Source of the DNA: Pontibacter fetidus
GTDB lineage: Bacteria; Bacteroidota; Bacteroidia; Cytophagales; Hymenobacteraceae
NCBI RefSeq assembly: GCF_010119545.1
Contig: NZ_JAAEAA010000001.1
Coordinates: 1 to 64,000 of the forward strand
DNA length: 64,000 nt
Reading direction: 5' to 3'
Of this stretch, positions 23,777 to 34,447 are shown one piece after another. The position numbers and the translations under genes were made by a program. The notes beneath the pieces are model-generated. The model searched no databases, had not been told where the DNA came from, and saw only the letters and a program-made list of their open reading frames with translations. The stretch's first letter is position 1. Each line of letters starts with the position of its first letter.

Positions 23777-25639
23777 ATGGCAGAGTTAGAGCATAATTAT
23801 AACGAAGACAGCATTCGCTCGCTGGAGCCGCGCGAGCACATCAGGTTACGTCCTGGTATGTACATCGGCAAGCTGGGAGACGGTTCTTCGGCCGATGACG
23901 GTATTTATATTTTGGTGAAAGAGGTAATCGATAACTCCATCGACGAACACGTGATGGGTTATGGTAAGACGATCGACATTAAGATATCAGACCACAAGGT
24001 ACAGGTGCGCGACTATGGCCGTGGTATTCCGCTGGGTAAGGTTATAGATTGCGTGAGCAAGATCAACACAGGTGGTAAATACGACAGCAAAGCTTTCCAG
24101 AAATCAGTTGGTCTGAACGGGGTTGGTACAAAGGCGGTGAATGCCCTCTCCAGCTACTTCCGTATCCAATCTGTGCGCGATGGAAAGGTTAAAGCAGCCG
24201 AGTTTGAGCGTGGTGTTTTAACAGAAGATGTAGAAATACAGGACTCGTCGCAACGAAATGGTACCCTTACCATTTTTACCCCGGACGATACCATCTTCAA
24301 GAACTATCAGTTTAACCTGGAGTACCTGGAGAACCAGATATGGAACTATGTTTACCTGAACGCTGGCCTAACTATAAACTTCAACGGTAAAAAGTTTTAC
24401 TCAGAGAATGGCCTTCTGGATCTGCTGCGTAACAAAGCCGACGAAGAAAGCATGCGTTACCCGATCATCCACCTGAAAGGGCCGGATATTGAATTGGCAT
24501 TGACGCACGGAAACGACTACGGCGAGGAATACTATAGTTTCGTGAACGGTCAGTACACCACCATGGGTGGTACGCACCTGGCAGCTTTCCGGGAGGCAGT
24601 GGTTAAAACAGTGCGCGATTTCTTTAAGAAAGACTATGACGCTGCCGATATCCGTGGCTCAATTATAGGTGCTATCTCACTGCGTGTGCAGGAGCCGGTA
24701 TTCGAATCGCAGACCAAAACAAAGCTTGGCTCTATTGAAATGGGGCCTGATGGTCCTGCGGTGCGTGCGTATATCAACGACTTTGTAAAAGAGGCGCTGG
24801 ATAACTACCTGCACAAGAACCCAACAACTGCCGAAGCGCTGAAGAAGCGAATTGAGCAGAGTGAGCGCGAGCGTAAGGACATGGCCGGTGTTAAAAAACT
24901 GGCAAACCAGCGCGCTAAAAAAGCAAACCTGCACAACCGTAAACTGCGCGACTGCCGCCTGCACTTCAACGAAGATAAGCACGAGAATTCTCTGCTGTCT
25001 ACACTCTTTATAACAGAGGGTGACTCTGCAAGTGGTTCTATCACCAAGTCCAGAAATGTAGATACCGAAGCGGTATTCAGTTTAAGAGGTAAGCCCCTGA
25101 ACTGCTATGGCATGAAGAAGAAGATCGTTTACGAAAACGAGGAACTGAACCTGCTGCAGCACGCCCTGAACATTGAAGAAGGGTTGGATGGCCTGCGTTA
25201 CAACCGTGTGGTGATTGCGACCGATGCCGACGTAGACGGTATGCACATTCGATTGCTGTTGTTGACCTTCTTCCTGCAGTTCTTCCCTGACCTGGTGCGT
25301 AACGGCCACGTGTTTATATTAGAGACACCGCTTTTCCGTGTGCGCAACAAGAAAGAAACCATTTACTGCTACAACGAAACCGAAAAGCAGGAAGCCATTC
25401 AGAAATTAGGCAAGCGTCCTGAGATTACCCGATTTAAAGGACTTGGAGAGATCTCACCGGATGAGTTTGGAAAGTTTATCGGCGACAATATTAAGCTGAA
25501 GCCGGTGATCCTGCAGAAGGATACCACGATCCAGAAAATGTTGAACTACTACATGGGCAAGAACACGCCGGAACGTCAGCAGTTCATCATCGAGAATTTG
25601 AAGATAGAGAAAGATATAGTTGAAGAGATTTATGCATAA
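23777..25639 (+). CDS. parE: DNA topoisomerase IV subunit B
   Basis: This is the ATPase subunit of a type IIA topoisomerase, which decatenates chromosomes. The GHKL ATPase starts with [12 protein letters not shown] (residues 19-30) and has [17 protein letters not shown] (Asn of motif I, around 53-70), DYGRGIP (motif II) and [18 protein letters not shown] (motif III). The TOPRIM domain contains TEGDSASGS (about 413-421), [16 protein letters not shown] and [13 protein letters not shown]. At 620 aa it is the short form without the GyrB insertion, so ParE is favoured over GyrB. It overlaps parC by 8 bases. Confidence 0.92.
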   Translation: MAELEHNYNEDSIRSLEPREHIRLRPGMYIGKLGDGSSADDGIYILVKEVIDNSIDEHVMGYGKTIDIKISDHKVQVRDYGRGIPLGKVIDCVSKINTGGKYDSKAFQKSVGLNGVGTKAVNALSSYFRIQSVRDGKVKAAEFERGVLTEDVEIQDSSQRNGTLTIFTPDDTIFKNYQFNLEYLENQIWNYVYLNAGLTINFNGKKFYSENGLLDLLRNKADEESMRYPIIHLKGPDIELALTHGNDYGEEYYSFVNGQYTTMGGTHLAAFREAVVKTVRDFFKKDYDAADIRGSIIGAISLRVQEPVFESQTKTKLGSIEMGPDGPAVRAYINDFVKEALDNYLHKNPTTAEALKKRIEQSERERKDMAGVKKLANQRAKKANLHNRKLRDCRLHFNEDKHENSLLSTLFITEGDSASGSITKSRNVDTEAVFSLRGKPLNCYGMKKKIVYENEELNLLQHALNIEEGLDGLRYNRVVIATDADVDGMHIRLLLLTFFLQFFPDLVRNGHVFILETPLFRVRNKKETIYCYNETEKQEAIQKLGKRPEITRFKGLGEISPDEFGKFIGDNIKLKPVILQKDTTIQKMLNYYMGKNTPERQQFIIENLKIEKDIVEEIYA

Positions 25640-28385
25640 CGACGATATAAACGAAGAATTGCACAACCACGAAGAAGAGGAGTTGGAAGTAACTTTTACT
25701 GATGGCGAAGAAGAAGTCATCCATAATGTTACCCCTGTCTCCGGATTATACGAAAACTGGTTCTTAGACTATGCTTCTTATGTAATTCTGGAGCGTGCGG
25801 TACCAGCTATTGAAGACGGCTTAAAGCCCGTGCAGCGCCGTATCCTGCACGCCATGAAGGAGATGGACGATGGTCGCTTTAACAAGGTGGCTAACGTTAT
25901 TGGTCAGACCATGCAGTACCACCCGCATGGCGATGCGTCTATCGGCGATGCGATGGTGAACCTGGGTCAGAAAGACCTGTTGATTGAAACACAAGGTAAC
26001 TGGGGTGATGTACGTACCGGCGACAGTGCGGCGGCGCCACGTTATATTGAGGCACGCTTATCTAAGTTTGCGTTGGATGTGGTATTTAACCCGCAGACAA
26101 CACTTTGGCAGCTGAGTTACGATGGTCGTAAAAACGAGCCGGTAACATTGCCGGTTAAATTCCCATTGCTACTTGCCCAGGGCGTGGAAGGTATTGCCGT
26201 AGGTTTGTCTACCAAGATCATGCCGCACAACTTTAAGGAACTGATCAAGGGTTCTATAGATGTGCTTAAAGGCCGTAGTACTACCTTGCTACCGGATTTC
26301 CCGAATGGCGGTATGGTAGATGTTACCAACTATAACAACGGTATGCGCGGCGGCAAGATACGTGTGCGCGCTACCATTGAAAAGGTAGACAAGACTATGC
26401 TCATCATTCGCGATGTGCCTTATGGTGTAACTACTACTGGCCTGATGGAATCGATCGTGAAAGCGAGCGAGAACAACAAGATCAAGATCAAGAAGGTGAT
26501 CGACAATACGGCTGCCAATGTAGAGATACAGGTTCAGTTGCCGCCAGGTGTTTCTCCTGATTTAACGATGGATGCGCTTTACGCTTTCACGGATTGCGAA
26601 GTGTCTATTTCTCCGAACACCTGTGTGATTATCGATGATAAGCCGCACTTCCTGAGCGTGGATGAGTTGTTGCGTATTTCTACTTTCAAAACAGTGGATC
26701 TGCTGAAGCGAGAACTCGAAATACGTAAAGGCGAACTGGAAGATAAGTGGCATTATTCGTCTCTGGAGAAGATCTTTATCGAGAACCGCATTTACCGCGA
26801 CATCGAAGAGTGCGAAACCTGGGAAGCGGTGCTGGAAGCGATTGATAAGGGACTTGATCCGTTTAAGAAATTGCTGCGCCGCGAGGTAACGCAGGACGAT
26901 ATAGTTCGCCTGACAGAGATCCGTATCAAGCGTATTTCCAAGTTTGATTCTTTCAAAGCTGATGAGTATATCAACAAGCTTGAAGAGGAGATGGCTGAGG
27001 TAGATGATAACCTGGCTAACCTGATCCGTTACTCGATTGCGTACTTTGAAGGCTTGCTGAAGAAGTATGGCCAGGGCCGCGATCGCAAAACGCAGGTGAA
27101 GACCTTTGATGTTATTACGGCACAGAAAGTGGCTATTGCCAATCAGAAACTATACATGAACGCCAAAGACGGCTTTATAGGTACCAGCCTGCGCAAAGAC
27201 GAGTTTGTGTGCGATTGCTCTGATATGGACGACATCATCGTATTCCGTAAGGACGGCAAGTTTACCGTAACCAAGGTTGCTGATAAAACTTTCGTTGGGA
27301 AAGATATCATCATGGCTGGCGTTTATAATAAGAACGACGAGCACATGGTGTACAATATGATCTATGTGGATGGCAAGACCGGCATTTCATTTGCGAAGCG
27401 CTTTGCTGTGAAATCCATCACCCGTGATAAAGAATACGACCTAACAAAAGGAGAGAAGGGCTCGAAGGTACATTACCTGACGGCCAACCCTAACTCTGAA
27501 TCGGAGGTGGTAAGTATAACGTTAGCGCCACAGTCTACGGCCCGCAACAAGCAGTTCGATTTCGACTTTGCAGAGCTGATGATCAAAGGCAAGGGTTCTA
27601 ACGGTAACATTGTAACCAAGTACCCTATCAAGAAAGTAGTGCAGAAGAGCTTAGGCGATTCTACCTTGGGAGGCCGTGAAATCTTCTATGATGAAGTGAT
27701 CGGTCGTTTGAATACGGAAAGTCGTGGCCGTTACCTTGGGTCATTCAATACGGACGATACGATACTGGTGATTTACGAGGATGGTACTTACGAGCAGACA
27801 ACGTTTGACCTAAGCAACCACTATACAGTTGAGAAGATCAAGGTGCTGCAAAAGTTCGATCCGGAATTGGTGGTGTCAACGATTTATTACGAAGGAGACA
27901 ATAAAACCTATTATGTAAAGCGTTTCAGGATAGAAACTTCTACGGTTGGCAAGAAATTCACCTTCATATCAGAAAGCAAGAACTCAAGGCTGGAAGCTGT
28001 ATCTACTCATCCGGAACCACTGGCTGAAATTAAATTCAAGCGTAGCCTGCGTGGCGACAAGGAATCTGAAAAAATCCTGTTAAGCGAATTTATTGATGTA
28101 AAAGGCTGGAAGGCCATGGGTAACAAGCTCAACTACTTCAAGATATTTGATGTAACAGTGCCAAAGCAGGAAGTGGTGGAGTACGAGGAGGATAAGCCGA
28201 AAGCCAAGAAAGCTGCTGCCAAACGGGAGCCGGTTACCTTACCATCAGAGTTGAAAGAACTAGCTGAGGAAGCGGCTCGTGCCAGCGGAACTCAACCAGA
28301 ATCTGCAGCTGACGTAGAAGATACTATACAAGAAAATAGTGCAAAAAAAGCGATAAAAGAAAAGAAGCAGTTAAATCTGTTCTAA
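25632..28385 (+). CDS. parC: DNA topoisomerase IV subunit A
   Basis: This is the DNA-cleaving subunit partner of ParE. The ATG at 25632 overlaps the parE stop (ATGCATAA), the usual coupled arrangement; a TTG 12 bases upstream is less likely. After an acidic 30-residue tail, the breakage-reunion domain shows [14 protein letters not shown] (about 62-75), [12 protein letters not shown] and the catalytic Tyr138 in APRYIE. The C-terminal half (about 480-820) carries blade-like repeats such as [12 protein letters not shown] and [10 protein letters not shown]. It ends in an Ala/Lys/Glu-rich tail (about 850-917) that looks disordered. Length 917 aa, as in other Bacteroidota. Confidence 0.92.
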   Translation: MHNDDINEELHNHEEEELEVTFTDGEEEVIHNVTPVSGLYENWFLDYASYVILERAVPAIEDGLKPVQRRILHAMKEMDDGRFNKVANVIGQTMQYHPHGDASIGDAMVNLGQKDLLIETQGNWGDVRTGDSAAAPRYIEARLSKFALDVVFNPQTTLWQLSYDGRKNEPVTLPVKFPLLLAQGVEGIAVGLSTKIMPHNFKELIKGSIDVLKGRSTTLLPDFPNGGMVDVTNYNNGMRGGKIRVRATIEKVDKTMLIIRDVPYGVTTTGLMESIVKASENNKIKIKKVIDNTAANVEIQVQLPPGVSPDLTMDALYAFTDCEVSISPNTCVIIDDKPHFLSVDELLRISTFKTVDLLKRELEIRKGELEDKWHYSSLEKIFIENRIYRDIEECETWEAVLEAIDKGLDPFKKLLRREVTQDDIVRLTEIRIKRISKFDSFKADEYINKLEEEMAEVDDNLANLIRYSIAYFEGLLKKYGQGRDRKTQVKTFDVITAQKVAIANQKLYMNAKDGFIGTSLRKDEFVCDCSDMDDIIVFRKDGKFTVTKVADKTFVGKDIIMAGVYNKNDEHMVYNMIYVDGKTGISFAKRFAVKSITRDKEYDLTKGEKGSKVHYLTANPNSESEVVSITLAPQSTARNKQFDFDFAELMIKGKGSNGNIVTKYPIKKVVQKSLGDSTLGGREIFYDEVIGRLNTESRGRYLGSFNTDDTILVIYEDGTYEQTTFDLSNHYTVEKIKVLQKFDPELVVSTIYYEGDNKTYYVKRFRIETSTVGKKFTFISESKNSRLEAVSTHPEPLAEIKFKRSLRGDKESEKILLSEFIDVKGWKAMGNKLNYFKIFDVTVPKQEVVEYEEDKPKAKKAAAKREPVTLPSELKELAEEAARASGTQPESAADVEDTIQENSAKKAIKEKKQLNLF

Positions 28386-28439
28386 TATTTGTCCAATTGC
28401 AGCTACTACTTGTTTCATGACTTTTCTGCAAAACAGCTT

Positions 28440-29225
28440 ATGAAGCGACAATTTCGGGTATGGATGTTATTATTAGTGCTGGGACTGGCAGGTGCACCTA
28501 TGTGTGCCATTGCCGGCTCCGGACTTAATACCGAACAACTACTGAAGAAGGCTGAAGAGTTGATGGGTAACTACCGCGATAGCGAAGCGCTTGCTATGTA
28601 TGAGGAGGTGCTGCTAGCTGCTCCGGATAACTATACAGCCCTCTGTAAAGCTAGTTTTCTGAACTGCCGCATAGGTGAACGCATAACTGATGAAGGAACC
28701 AAGATCGCTTTTTATACCAAAGCAAAGCAATATGCTACACGGGCCTATGAACTGAAACCAGCTGATGCAGAAGCCAATTATGCAATGGCGATGGCATTAG
28801 GTGCTACGGCTATGGTATCTGGTCCTAAACAACGCCTGGAGAATATTAACCAGATGAAATCGTTTCTGGATGCGGCGCTAGCTGCCAATAACAAACATGC
28901 TGGTGCCTGGCATTTGCTGGGGCGCTGGTACTTTAAAATGGCGAATCTGAATTTTGCAGAAGCTGCCGCATCGAAGATGTTTTTTGGCGGTGTTTGCGGC
29001 GAAGCAACAAACGAGGAAGCCGCTACAGCTTTACAGACGGCTATAAAGTATAACCCTCATAATATCCAGTATTATTACGACCTGGCTACTATTTATAAGG
29101 AAATGAAAATAACGGAAGCCTGTACAAAAACCCTTGAGCAGGCCATTGCTTTAGATGTTACCACCCGGGACGAATTGGAACTGGCCCGGCGATGTAAGAT
29201 CATGTTGCAGCAGTCAAAAAAATAA
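28440..29225 (+). CDS. Exported TPR protein (261 aa)
   Basis: The start at 28440 gives MKRQFRVWMLLLVLGLAGAPMCAIAG, a signal peptide with cleavage after AIA. The alternative TTG start, 51 bases upstream, would hide it. The mature protein is alpha-helical with tetratricopeptide-like repeats: LLKKAEELMGNYRDSEALAMY, AKQYATRAYELKPADAEANY and a later ALQTAIKYNPHNIQYYYDLA. It probably lies in the periplasm as a scaffold. There is no catalytic motif. It follows parC by 54 bases on the same strand and could be co-transcribed. The family is common in Bacteroidota with no defined partner. Confidence 0.8.
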   Translation: MKRQFRVWMLLLVLGLAGAPMCAIAGSGLNTEQLLKKAEELMGNYRDSEALAMYEEVLLAAPDNYTALCKASFLNCRIGERITDEGTKIAFYTKAKQYATRAYELKPADAEANYAMAMALGATAMVSGPKQRLENINQMKSFLDAALAANNKHAGAWHLLGRWYFKMANLNFAEAAASKMFFGGVCGEATNEEAATALQTAIKYNPHNIQYYYDLATIYKEMKITEACTKTLEQAIALDVTTRDELELARRCKIMLQQSKK

Positions 29226-29248
29226 CTGCGCATCAGCTATAGTTACAG

Positions 29249-29280
29249 AGCCTGCTACACCTTGTGGCAGGCTTTTCTTT
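29249..29280 (+). terminator. Terminator after parE-parC-TPR unit
   Basis: AGCCTGC and GCAGGCT form a 7-bp stem around an 11-base loop, followed by TTTTCTTTTTT. It lies 24 bases after the TPR gene. Confidence 0.85.
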
Positions 29281-29338
29281 TTTAGCTATAGTTTGCTAAA
29301 CCAATAATTACATAAATATTACCTAATTTAGCGGCCTG

Positions 29339-30454
29339 ATGCATCGGCTTTATTTACATACATCTTACCTGAAGAAAAAGATAGTTCCTGCGCTGCTGGT
29401 AATTATACTTGCCACTTTTGCTGGCTGTAACCTGAATCAGGGCACCGGTGAGCAGATGGTAAACCTTGCCAAGGTGACAGATGACCCGGAAGCGCAGCTA
29501 GCTAACCTGAATACGGCCATAAGCCGCAACAGGCAGGATGCCAGTTTATACGTTCGCAGAGCCAAAATCCTGTTAGGTAAAGGAGAGCTGCCAATGGCAC
29601 TTGATGATGTAAATAAAGCGGTAGAGTTAAACAAGAACGACATGGGCAACCTGTTCCTGAAAGCACAGGTGTTGCGTGCCATCGGGAAGGTAAAAGAAGC
29701 GCTGCCATTAGCTTTGCGGGCCGAGCGTAATTCTTTTCAGCATGTAGGGGTGTATGTTTTGTTGAGCGATCTGTACCTGCAATTAAAGCAACCTCAGAAA
29801 GCTTCGGTTTATGCGGCAAAAGCTCTTAAACTTGCGCCACGTAATGAATTTGCTTTATATTACAATGGCCGTGTGGCAGAGGCTATCGGGGATACGGCGC
29901 GTGCAACCCGTAATTTCAGGCTGGCTTTACAAGAAGCTCCTGATTTTGCTGAAGCCCGACGCGAATTAGCCGGCGCCCTTATAAACCAGAAAAACTACGA
30001 CGAAGCTGCAATGCACCTGGATAAGGCTATGACGCTGGTACCCAAAGATGCGATGCTCTGGTTTTACAGAGGCCAGCTATACCAGCAAACCCAGAAAGGT
30101 GACAGTGCTCTATGGAGCTATAACCGGGCTCTTGGATTTAACGATAGCCTGCAACTGGTGCATTACAGGGCAGGTGAACTTTTATATGCGCGCGGCGACA
30201 ATGCAGGAGCAATTGCCCATTTAGAGAAAGCAGCACGGGAGTATGGTCATACTGTTAAGTACATTACCATGCTGGCAAGTGCCTATGAGCGTACCGGGCA
30301 TAACATAAAAGCGCTGGAGCAGTATCAGCGTTTGGATGCTTTGCAGCCGGGTTATACCTTTGCTGACCAAAGTATAGCTCGCCTGAAGGCAAAACTGACA
30401 AGGCCAATGCCGGCAGCTAGTGCTGAACCTGATACAGCAACTATAAACGAATAA
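29339..30454 (+). CDS. TPR-repeat lipoprotein (371 aa)
   Basis: A basic N-terminus is followed by IVPALLVIILATFAGC, a lipoprotein signal with the lipid Cys at about residue 29. The rest is a run of about eight TPR units. Examples are ASLYVRRAKILLGKGELPMALDDVNKAVELN (about 65-95), FALYYNGRVAEAIGDTARATRNFRLALQEAP and AMLWFYRGQLYQQTQKGDSALWSYNRALG. It is presumably anchored to the periplasmic face of a membrane and holds a protein complex. No specific partner can be read from the neighbours. The gene ends 30 bases before thrS. Confidence 0.85.
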   Translation: MHRLYLHTSYLKKKIVPALLVIILATFAGCNLNQGTGEQMVNLAKVTDDPEAQLANLNTAISRNRQDASLYVRRAKILLGKGELPMALDDVNKAVELNKNDMGNLFLKAQVLRAIGKVKEALPLALRAERNSFQHVGVYVLLSDLYLQLKQPQKASVYAAKALKLAPRNEFALYYNGRVAEAIGDTARATRNFRLALQEAPDFAEARRELAGALINQKNYDEAAMHLDKAMTLVPKDAMLWFYRGQLYQQTQKGDSALWSYNRALGFNDSLQLVHYRAGELLYARGDNAGAIAHLEKAAREYGHTVKYITMLASAYERTGHNIKALEQYQRLDALQPGYTFADQSIARLKAKLTRPMPAASAEPDTATINE

Positions 30455-30484
30455 GAATTACATCACGAGTAAATAAAACTATAC

Positions 30485-32422
30485 ATGATCAACATCACAT
30501 TACCAGATGGCTCTGTTCGCCAGTATCCGAAAGGGGTGACAAGCTACGAGATTGCATCGAGCATAAGCGAAGGTCTGGCGCGCAATGTGTTAGCCGCCAA
30601 AGTAAATGATACTGTTTGGGACAGCACACGCCCTATAACAGAAGACGCTACGGTGCAACTGCTCACCTGGAACGATGACCTGGGCAAGAATGCATTCTGG
30701 CACTCGTCGGCACACTTGCTGGCTGAGGCGCTGGAAGATCTATATCCGGGGGTGAAGTTTGGTATAGGACCTCCGGTGGAGAATGGTTTTTACTACGATG
30801 TTGACTTAGGTGATCGTACTTTTTCGCAGGATGATTTTGCCAAAGTAGAGCAGAAGATGCTGGAACTTGCCCGCAATAAAAGCGAGTTCAAGCGTCGTGA
30901 AGTATCTAAAGCAGAGGCTACCGCATATTTTACCGAGAAAGGCGACGAGTATAAGTTGGACCTTATAAAGGACCTGGAAGACGGAAGTATAACCTTTTAT
31001 GAGCAAGGGAACTTTACAGACCTTTGCCGCGGTCCGCACATCCCGAATACTGGTTTTATAAAAGCAGCCAAACTGATGAACGTGGCCGGTGCCTACTGGC
31101 GCGGCGATGAAAGCAAAAAGCAGCTGACCCGTATCTATGGCGTTACTTTCCCGAAGCAAAAGGAACTGACTGAATACCTGGAGCGACTGGAAGAAGCCAA
31201 GAAGCGTGACCACCGCAAACTGGGTAAAGAACTGGAGTTATTTGCCTTCTCTGAGAAAGTAGGGATGGGCTTACCGCTTTGGTTACCAAAAGGTACGTTG
31301 CTGCGCGAGCGTCTGGAGCAGTTCATGCGTAAGGCACAGGTAAGAGCCGGTTACCAGCCAGTTGTTACACCACATATCGGCAGCAAAGAACTATACGTTA
31401 CTTCAGGCCACTACGAAAAGTATGGCGCAGATTCTTTCCAGCCGATCAGGACGCCGAACGAAGGGGAAGAGTTCTTCCTGAAGCCAATGAACTGCCCGCA
31501 TCACTGCGAGATATACAAGACCCGTCCGCGCTCTTATAAGGAGCTACCAGTGCGCCTGGCAGAGTTTGGTACTGTGTACCGTTACGAGCAAAGCGGTGAG
31601 CTGCACGGCCTTACCAGGGTACGTGGCTTTACGCAGGATGATGCGCACATTTTCTGTCGCCCGGACCAGGTGAAGGAAGAATTCATGAAAGTGATTGACC
31701 TGGTATTGTATGTGTTCAGTGCGCTTGGTTTTGAAGACTATACTGCCCAGATCTCGCTTCGCGACCCGGAGAATAAAGCCAAATACATTGGCTCTGACGA
31801 ACTATGGGAGAAAGCAGAGAGCGCCATTATTGAAGCTGCTGCCGAGAAAGGATTACGCACTGTAACCGAACTGGGCGAGGCTGCGTTTTACGGACCTAAG
31901 CTCGACTTTATGGTGCGTGATGCATTAGGCCGCAAGTGGCAGTTGGGAACTATTCAGGTAGATTATAACTTACCAGAACGCTTCCAGCTCGAATACATAG
32001 GTGCTGATAATGCCAAGCATCGCCCGGTAATGATTCACCGTGCACCGTTTGGGTCATTGGAGCGCTTCGTGGCTGTACTGATAGAGCATTGTGGTGGTAA
32101 TTTCCCGCTGTGGTTAAGCCCTGAACAGTTTGCTATACTTCCGATATCGGAGAAGTATCAGGACTTTGCCCAGCAGGTGTACGACCGACTGGCCGAGATG
32201 GACATTCGTGGCTTTGTAGATAACCGCGATGAGAAAATTGGCCGTAAGATTCGTGATGCGGAAGTGAAGAAAGTGCCGTACATGCTGATAGTAGGTGAGA
32301 AGGAGCAGGAAGACAATGCTGTTTCGGTGCGCAGACACGGCGAAGGCGACCTGGGCTCGATGGCAGTTGATGCATTTATCCATCTGTTTCAGAGCAAAAT
32401 AGCTGAAATGCTGAACAATTAA
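30485..32422 (+). CDS. thrS: Threonyl-tRNA synthetase
   Basis: It charges tRNA-Thr. All domains are present. The TGS domain is at residues 1-62 ([23 protein letters not shown]). The editing domain has [11 protein letters not shown] (zinc-type HxxxH, about 73). The class II core has motif 2 around [32 protein letters not shown] (about 360-390). The zinc Cys is in [10 protein letters not shown] (about 338), and the C-terminal anticodon-binding domain covers about 545-645. The length of 645 aa is standard. It heads the thrS-infC-rpmI-rplT cluster, a widely conserved order. No T-box or thrS operator-like hairpin is obvious upstream. Confidence 0.97.
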   Translation: MINITLPDGSVRQYPKGVTSYEIASSISEGLARNVLAAKVNDTVWDSTRPITEDATVQLLTWNDDLGKNAFWHSSAHLLAEALEDLYPGVKFGIGPPVENGFYYDVDLGDRTFSQDDFAKVEQKMLELARNKSEFKRREVSKAEATAYFTEKGDEYKLDLIKDLEDGSITFYEQGNFTDLCRGPHIPNTGFIKAAKLMNVAGAYWRGDESKKQLTRIYGVTFPKQKELTEYLERLEEAKKRDHRKLGKELELFAFSEKVGMGLPLWLPKGTLLRERLEQFMRKAQVRAGYQPVVTPHIGSKELYVTSGHYEKYGADSFQPIRTPNEGEEFFLKPMNCPHHCEIYKTRPRSYKELPVRLAEFGTVYRYEQSGELHGLTRVRGFTQDDAHIFCRPDQVKEEFMKVIDLVLYVFSALGFEDYTAQISLRDPENKAKYIGSDELWEKAESAIIEAAAEKGLRTVTELGEAAFYGPKLDFMVRDALGRKWQLGTIQVDYNLPERFQLEYIGADNAKHRPVMIHRAPFGSLERFVAVLIEHCGGNFPLWLSPEQFAILPISEKYQDFAQQVYDRLAEMDIRGFVDNRDEKIGRKIRDAEVKKVPYMLIVGEKEQEDNAVSVRRHGEGDLGSMAVDAFIHLFQSKIAEMLNN

Positions 32423-32490
32423 TGAAAGAATTTTCATTTTGAATTATAAATTGCGATATTCGCACCCTGATTGTAGAATTTAAAAGATTT

Positions 32491-32507
32491 AAGGAGGTAA
32501 AACCATA
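32491..32507 (+). promoter_or_regulatory. Strong Shine-Dalgarno and ATA start codon of infC
   Basis: AAGGAGGT (32491-32498) stands 6-7 bases before ATA (32505-32507). The codon opens a frame that reads into the IF3 N-terminus ([12 protein letters not shown]). Nearly all other genes here lack such a sequence. The combination of a strong ribosome site and a non-standard start codon fits the known scheme in which IF3 rejects unusual start codons and so limits its own synthesis. Confidence 0.8.
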
Positions 32508-33068
32508 GCTACGCCAAATAAGCGCTACATCCCACGAGGTAAGGTGGAGGAGCCATACAAAGTCAATGATAAAATAACTGCCCGCGAGGTAAGATTGGTT
32601 GGAGACAATGTAGAGCAGGGAGTGTACCAGACACGGGACGCTCAGAGAATAGCAAATGAGCAAAATCTTGACCTGGTTGAGATTTCGCCGACTGCTAACC
32701 CACCGGTATGCCGTATTATCGATTACTCGAAATTTAAGTACGAGCAGAAGAAGAAGACCCGTGAGATGAAGGCCAAGGCTCAGAAAGTGGTTGTGAAGGA
32801 GATCCGTTTCGGTCCTAACACAGATGATCACGATTTTGAGTTTAAGCTAAAGCACGCAAAAGCTTTCCTAGAAAGTGGATTTAAGATCAAATCTTATGTA
32901 CACTTCGTGGGTAGAACGATCGTGTTTAAAGAGCGTGGCGAGATACTGCTGCTTAAATTTGCACAAGCACTGGAAGACGTAGCAAAAGTGGAGCAATTAC
33001 CAAAGCTGGAAGGAAAGAGAATGTTCCTGATGCTTGCTCCAAAAGTTGCGGCTCCTGTTAAAAAGTAA
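32505..33068 (+). CDS. infC: Translation initiation factor IF-3, ATA start
   Basis: IF-3 binds the 30S subunit and checks the start codon. The frame has no ATG near its beginning. The first standard codon is a GTG at 32544, but the in-frame ATA at 32505 follows a strong Shine-Dalgarno sequence at ideal spacing. It also adds 13 residues that match the usual Bacteroidota N-terminus (a [16 protein letters not shown] stretch). This gives 187 aa. The N-domain has [18 protein letters not shown] and the [15 protein letters not shown] linker. The C-domain has [19 protein letters not shown] and the VKVHF-type SYVHFVGR segment. It lies between thrS and rpmI. Confidence 0.88.
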   Translation: MATPNKRYIPRGKVEEPYKVNDKITAREVRLVGDNVEQGVYQTRDAQRIANEQNLDLVEISPTANPPVCRIIDYSKFKYEQKKKTREMKAKAQKVVVKEIRFGPNTDDHDFEFKLKHAKAFLESGFKIKSYVHFVGRTIVFKERGEILLLKFAQALEDVAKVEQLPKLEGKRMFLMLAPKVAAPVKK

Positions 33069-33091
33069 TTTGTTTAATCAATTATATACAC

Positions 33092-33286
33092 ATGCCAAAA
33101 GTTAAAACTAAATCTGGTGCAAAGAAGCGTTTTTCTTTGACAGGTACTGGCAAAGTAAAGCGTAAACACGCTTACAAAAGCCACATCCTGACCAAGAAGA
33201 CGACAAAGCAGAAGCGTAATTTAACTCACTCTGGCCTAGTTAGCACAGCTGACATGGACCGCGTGAAACTGATGCTTCAAATCTAA
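33092..33286 (+). CDS. rpmI: Ribosomal protein bL35
   Basis: A 64-residue very basic protein of the large ribosomal subunit. The N-terminal [14 protein letters not shown] and internal [20 protein letters not shown] are the family signatures. The order infC-rpmI-rplT is conserved across bacteria, and the three are probably one transcript. The gap to infC is 23 bases. Confidence 0.97.
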   Translation: MPKVKTKSGAKKRFSLTGTGKVKRKHAYKSHILTKKTTKQKRNLTHSGLVSTADMDRVKLMLQI

Positions 33287-33383
33287 TTCCAGGAATTAGA
33301 AGGTTAATTAATTAGTATAAACCCGGTGTCTGGTCTTACCTAAAGATTGAACTATAATCACCAGCCACTAAAACTGTAAAGAA

Positions 33384-33728
33384 ATGCCTAGATCGGTAAA
33401 CGTCGTTGCAGCACGACACAGAAGAAAGAAAATAATGAAAATGGCCAAAGGTTACTTTGGCCGTCGTAAGAACGTTTGGACAGTAGCAAAAAACGCTGTT
33501 GAAAAAGGTTTAACTTACGCATACCGCGACAGAAAGCAGAAGAAAAGAGATTTCCGCGCACTTTGGATACAGCGTATCAACGCCGGTGCACGTGAGCACG
33601 GTCTTTCTTATTCAGCATTAATGGGCGCCCTTAAAAAGGCTAACATCGACCTTAACCGCAAAGTACTTGCTGACCTGGCGATGAACCACCCAGAGGCTTT
33701 CAAGAGCATCGTTGATAAAGTAAAGTAA
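33384..33728 (+). CDS. rplT: Ribosomal protein bL20
   Basis: The 114-residue large-subunit assembly protein. It starts [19 protein letters not shown], followed by the basic N-terminal extension [21 protein letters not shown] that threads into 23S r[26 protein letters not shown] opens the globular C-terminal domain. L20 is known to repress its own operon in other bacteria. The 97-base spacer upstream could hold such a site, but I see no clear structure there. Confidence 0.97.
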   Translation: MPRSVNVVAARHRRKKIMKMAKGYFGRRKNVWTVAKNAVEKGLTYAYRDRKQKKRDFRALWIQRINAGAREHGLSYSALMGALKKANIDLNRKVLADLAMNHPEAFKSIVDKVK

Positions 33729-33750
33729 TTTACTTCGTTATATAACAGGA

Positions 33751-33782
33751 AAGGGCTTAGCTTCGGTTAAGCCCTTTTTTAT
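33751..33782 (+). terminator. Terminator of the thrS-infC-rpmI-rplT unit
   Basis: AAGGGCTTA and TAAGCCCTT form a 9-bp stem with an 8-base loop containing CTTCGG, followed by six or more T. It lies 22 bases after rplT. Confidence 0.9.
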
Positions 33783-33849
33783 TTACCTTTGAATGCTGCA
33801 TATGCAGTACTGCTTCCGATTACCAACTATACCCTACAAAATAAAACCC

Positions 33850-34368
33850 ATGAAAAACCTTTTTATCATCCTTGCCTTTCTGCTTGTTTGTCTTTCAACC
33901 CAGGCCCAACAATCAGTTCAAAAAAAACCATCTGCGGATCTCTTACAATTCTTTGCTGGTAAATGGACCGGTGAGGGCAAATTCTTTAACGACAAGCCTA
34001 TTACTGCAAATCTTGAATTTACGGTAGCCCTGGATAGCAGCTGGCTAAAACTGGAACATGTGGATGTAACCCCTAACACGTATAAAGCTACTTCTATGTG
34101 GGGAAATGACCCGCAGACTGGTGAGTATGTAGCCTATGTATTTGATAACTATGGCGGGCATCGCAAATTTAACGCTGAAGGCTGGGCCAATGGCAAACTT
34201 ATACTTACTACCCAGCAACCTAACCCGAAAGGTGGCATACTATGGCAACACTTTATTTACGAAAAGCTAACTACAGATTCCTTTAAAATGACCTATGAAG
34301 TGAGTAAGGACGGCACAGCATGGCGAATGGTGGATTACCTGATTTTCCGGAAAGCAGGTAAAGTATAA
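33850..34368 (+). CDS. Secreted DUF1579-like protein (172 aa)
   Basis: The start at 33850 gives a clear signal peptide, MKNLFIILAFLLVCLSTQAQ, cleaved after TQA. The upstream ATG at 33793 would put 19 residues in front of it. The mature domain begins LLQFFAGKWTGEGKFFNDKP, has the WGNDPQTGEYVAYVFDNYGG middle and ends WRMVDYLIFRK. This pattern of a beta-barrel with a G-x-W-x-G-x-G start resembles DUF1579-type lipocalin-like proteins. Function is unknown; it is presumably periplasmic. It is a single gene between two terminators. Confidence 0.75.
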   Translation: MKNLFIILAFLLVCLSTQAQQSVQKKPSADLLQFFAGKWTGEGKFFNDKPITANLEFTVALDSSWLKLEHVDVTPNTYKATSMWGNDPQTGEYVAYVFDNYGGHRKFNAEGWANGKLILTTQQPNPKGGILWQHFIYEKLTTDSFKMTYEVSKDGTAWRMVDYLIFRKAGKV

Positions 34369-34390
34369 GCTGTATAGTTGACCAATAAAA

Positions 34391-34431
34391 AATGCCCGGC
34401 TATAGTTGCTTCTAAACTATAGCCGGGCATT
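34391..34431. terminator. Bidirectional terminator with CTATAG in the stem
   Basis: The arms at 34391-34407 and 34415-34431 pair perfectly over 17 bp around the loop GCTTCTA. The stem begins AATGCCCGG and contains CTATAGTT. It lies between two convergent genes. It shows that the abundant CTATAG word can also serve as terminator stem. Confidence 0.85.
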
Positions 34432-34447
34432 GTGCTTTATTTATACT

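Noticed and set aside
25620..25631. TTG start for parC
   Set aside because: The ATG at 25632 overlaps the parE stop in the usual way and needs no rare codon.
32544..33068. GTG start for infC
   Set aside because: No ribosome site stands before it, and it loses conserved N-terminal residues that the ATA start at 32505 includes.
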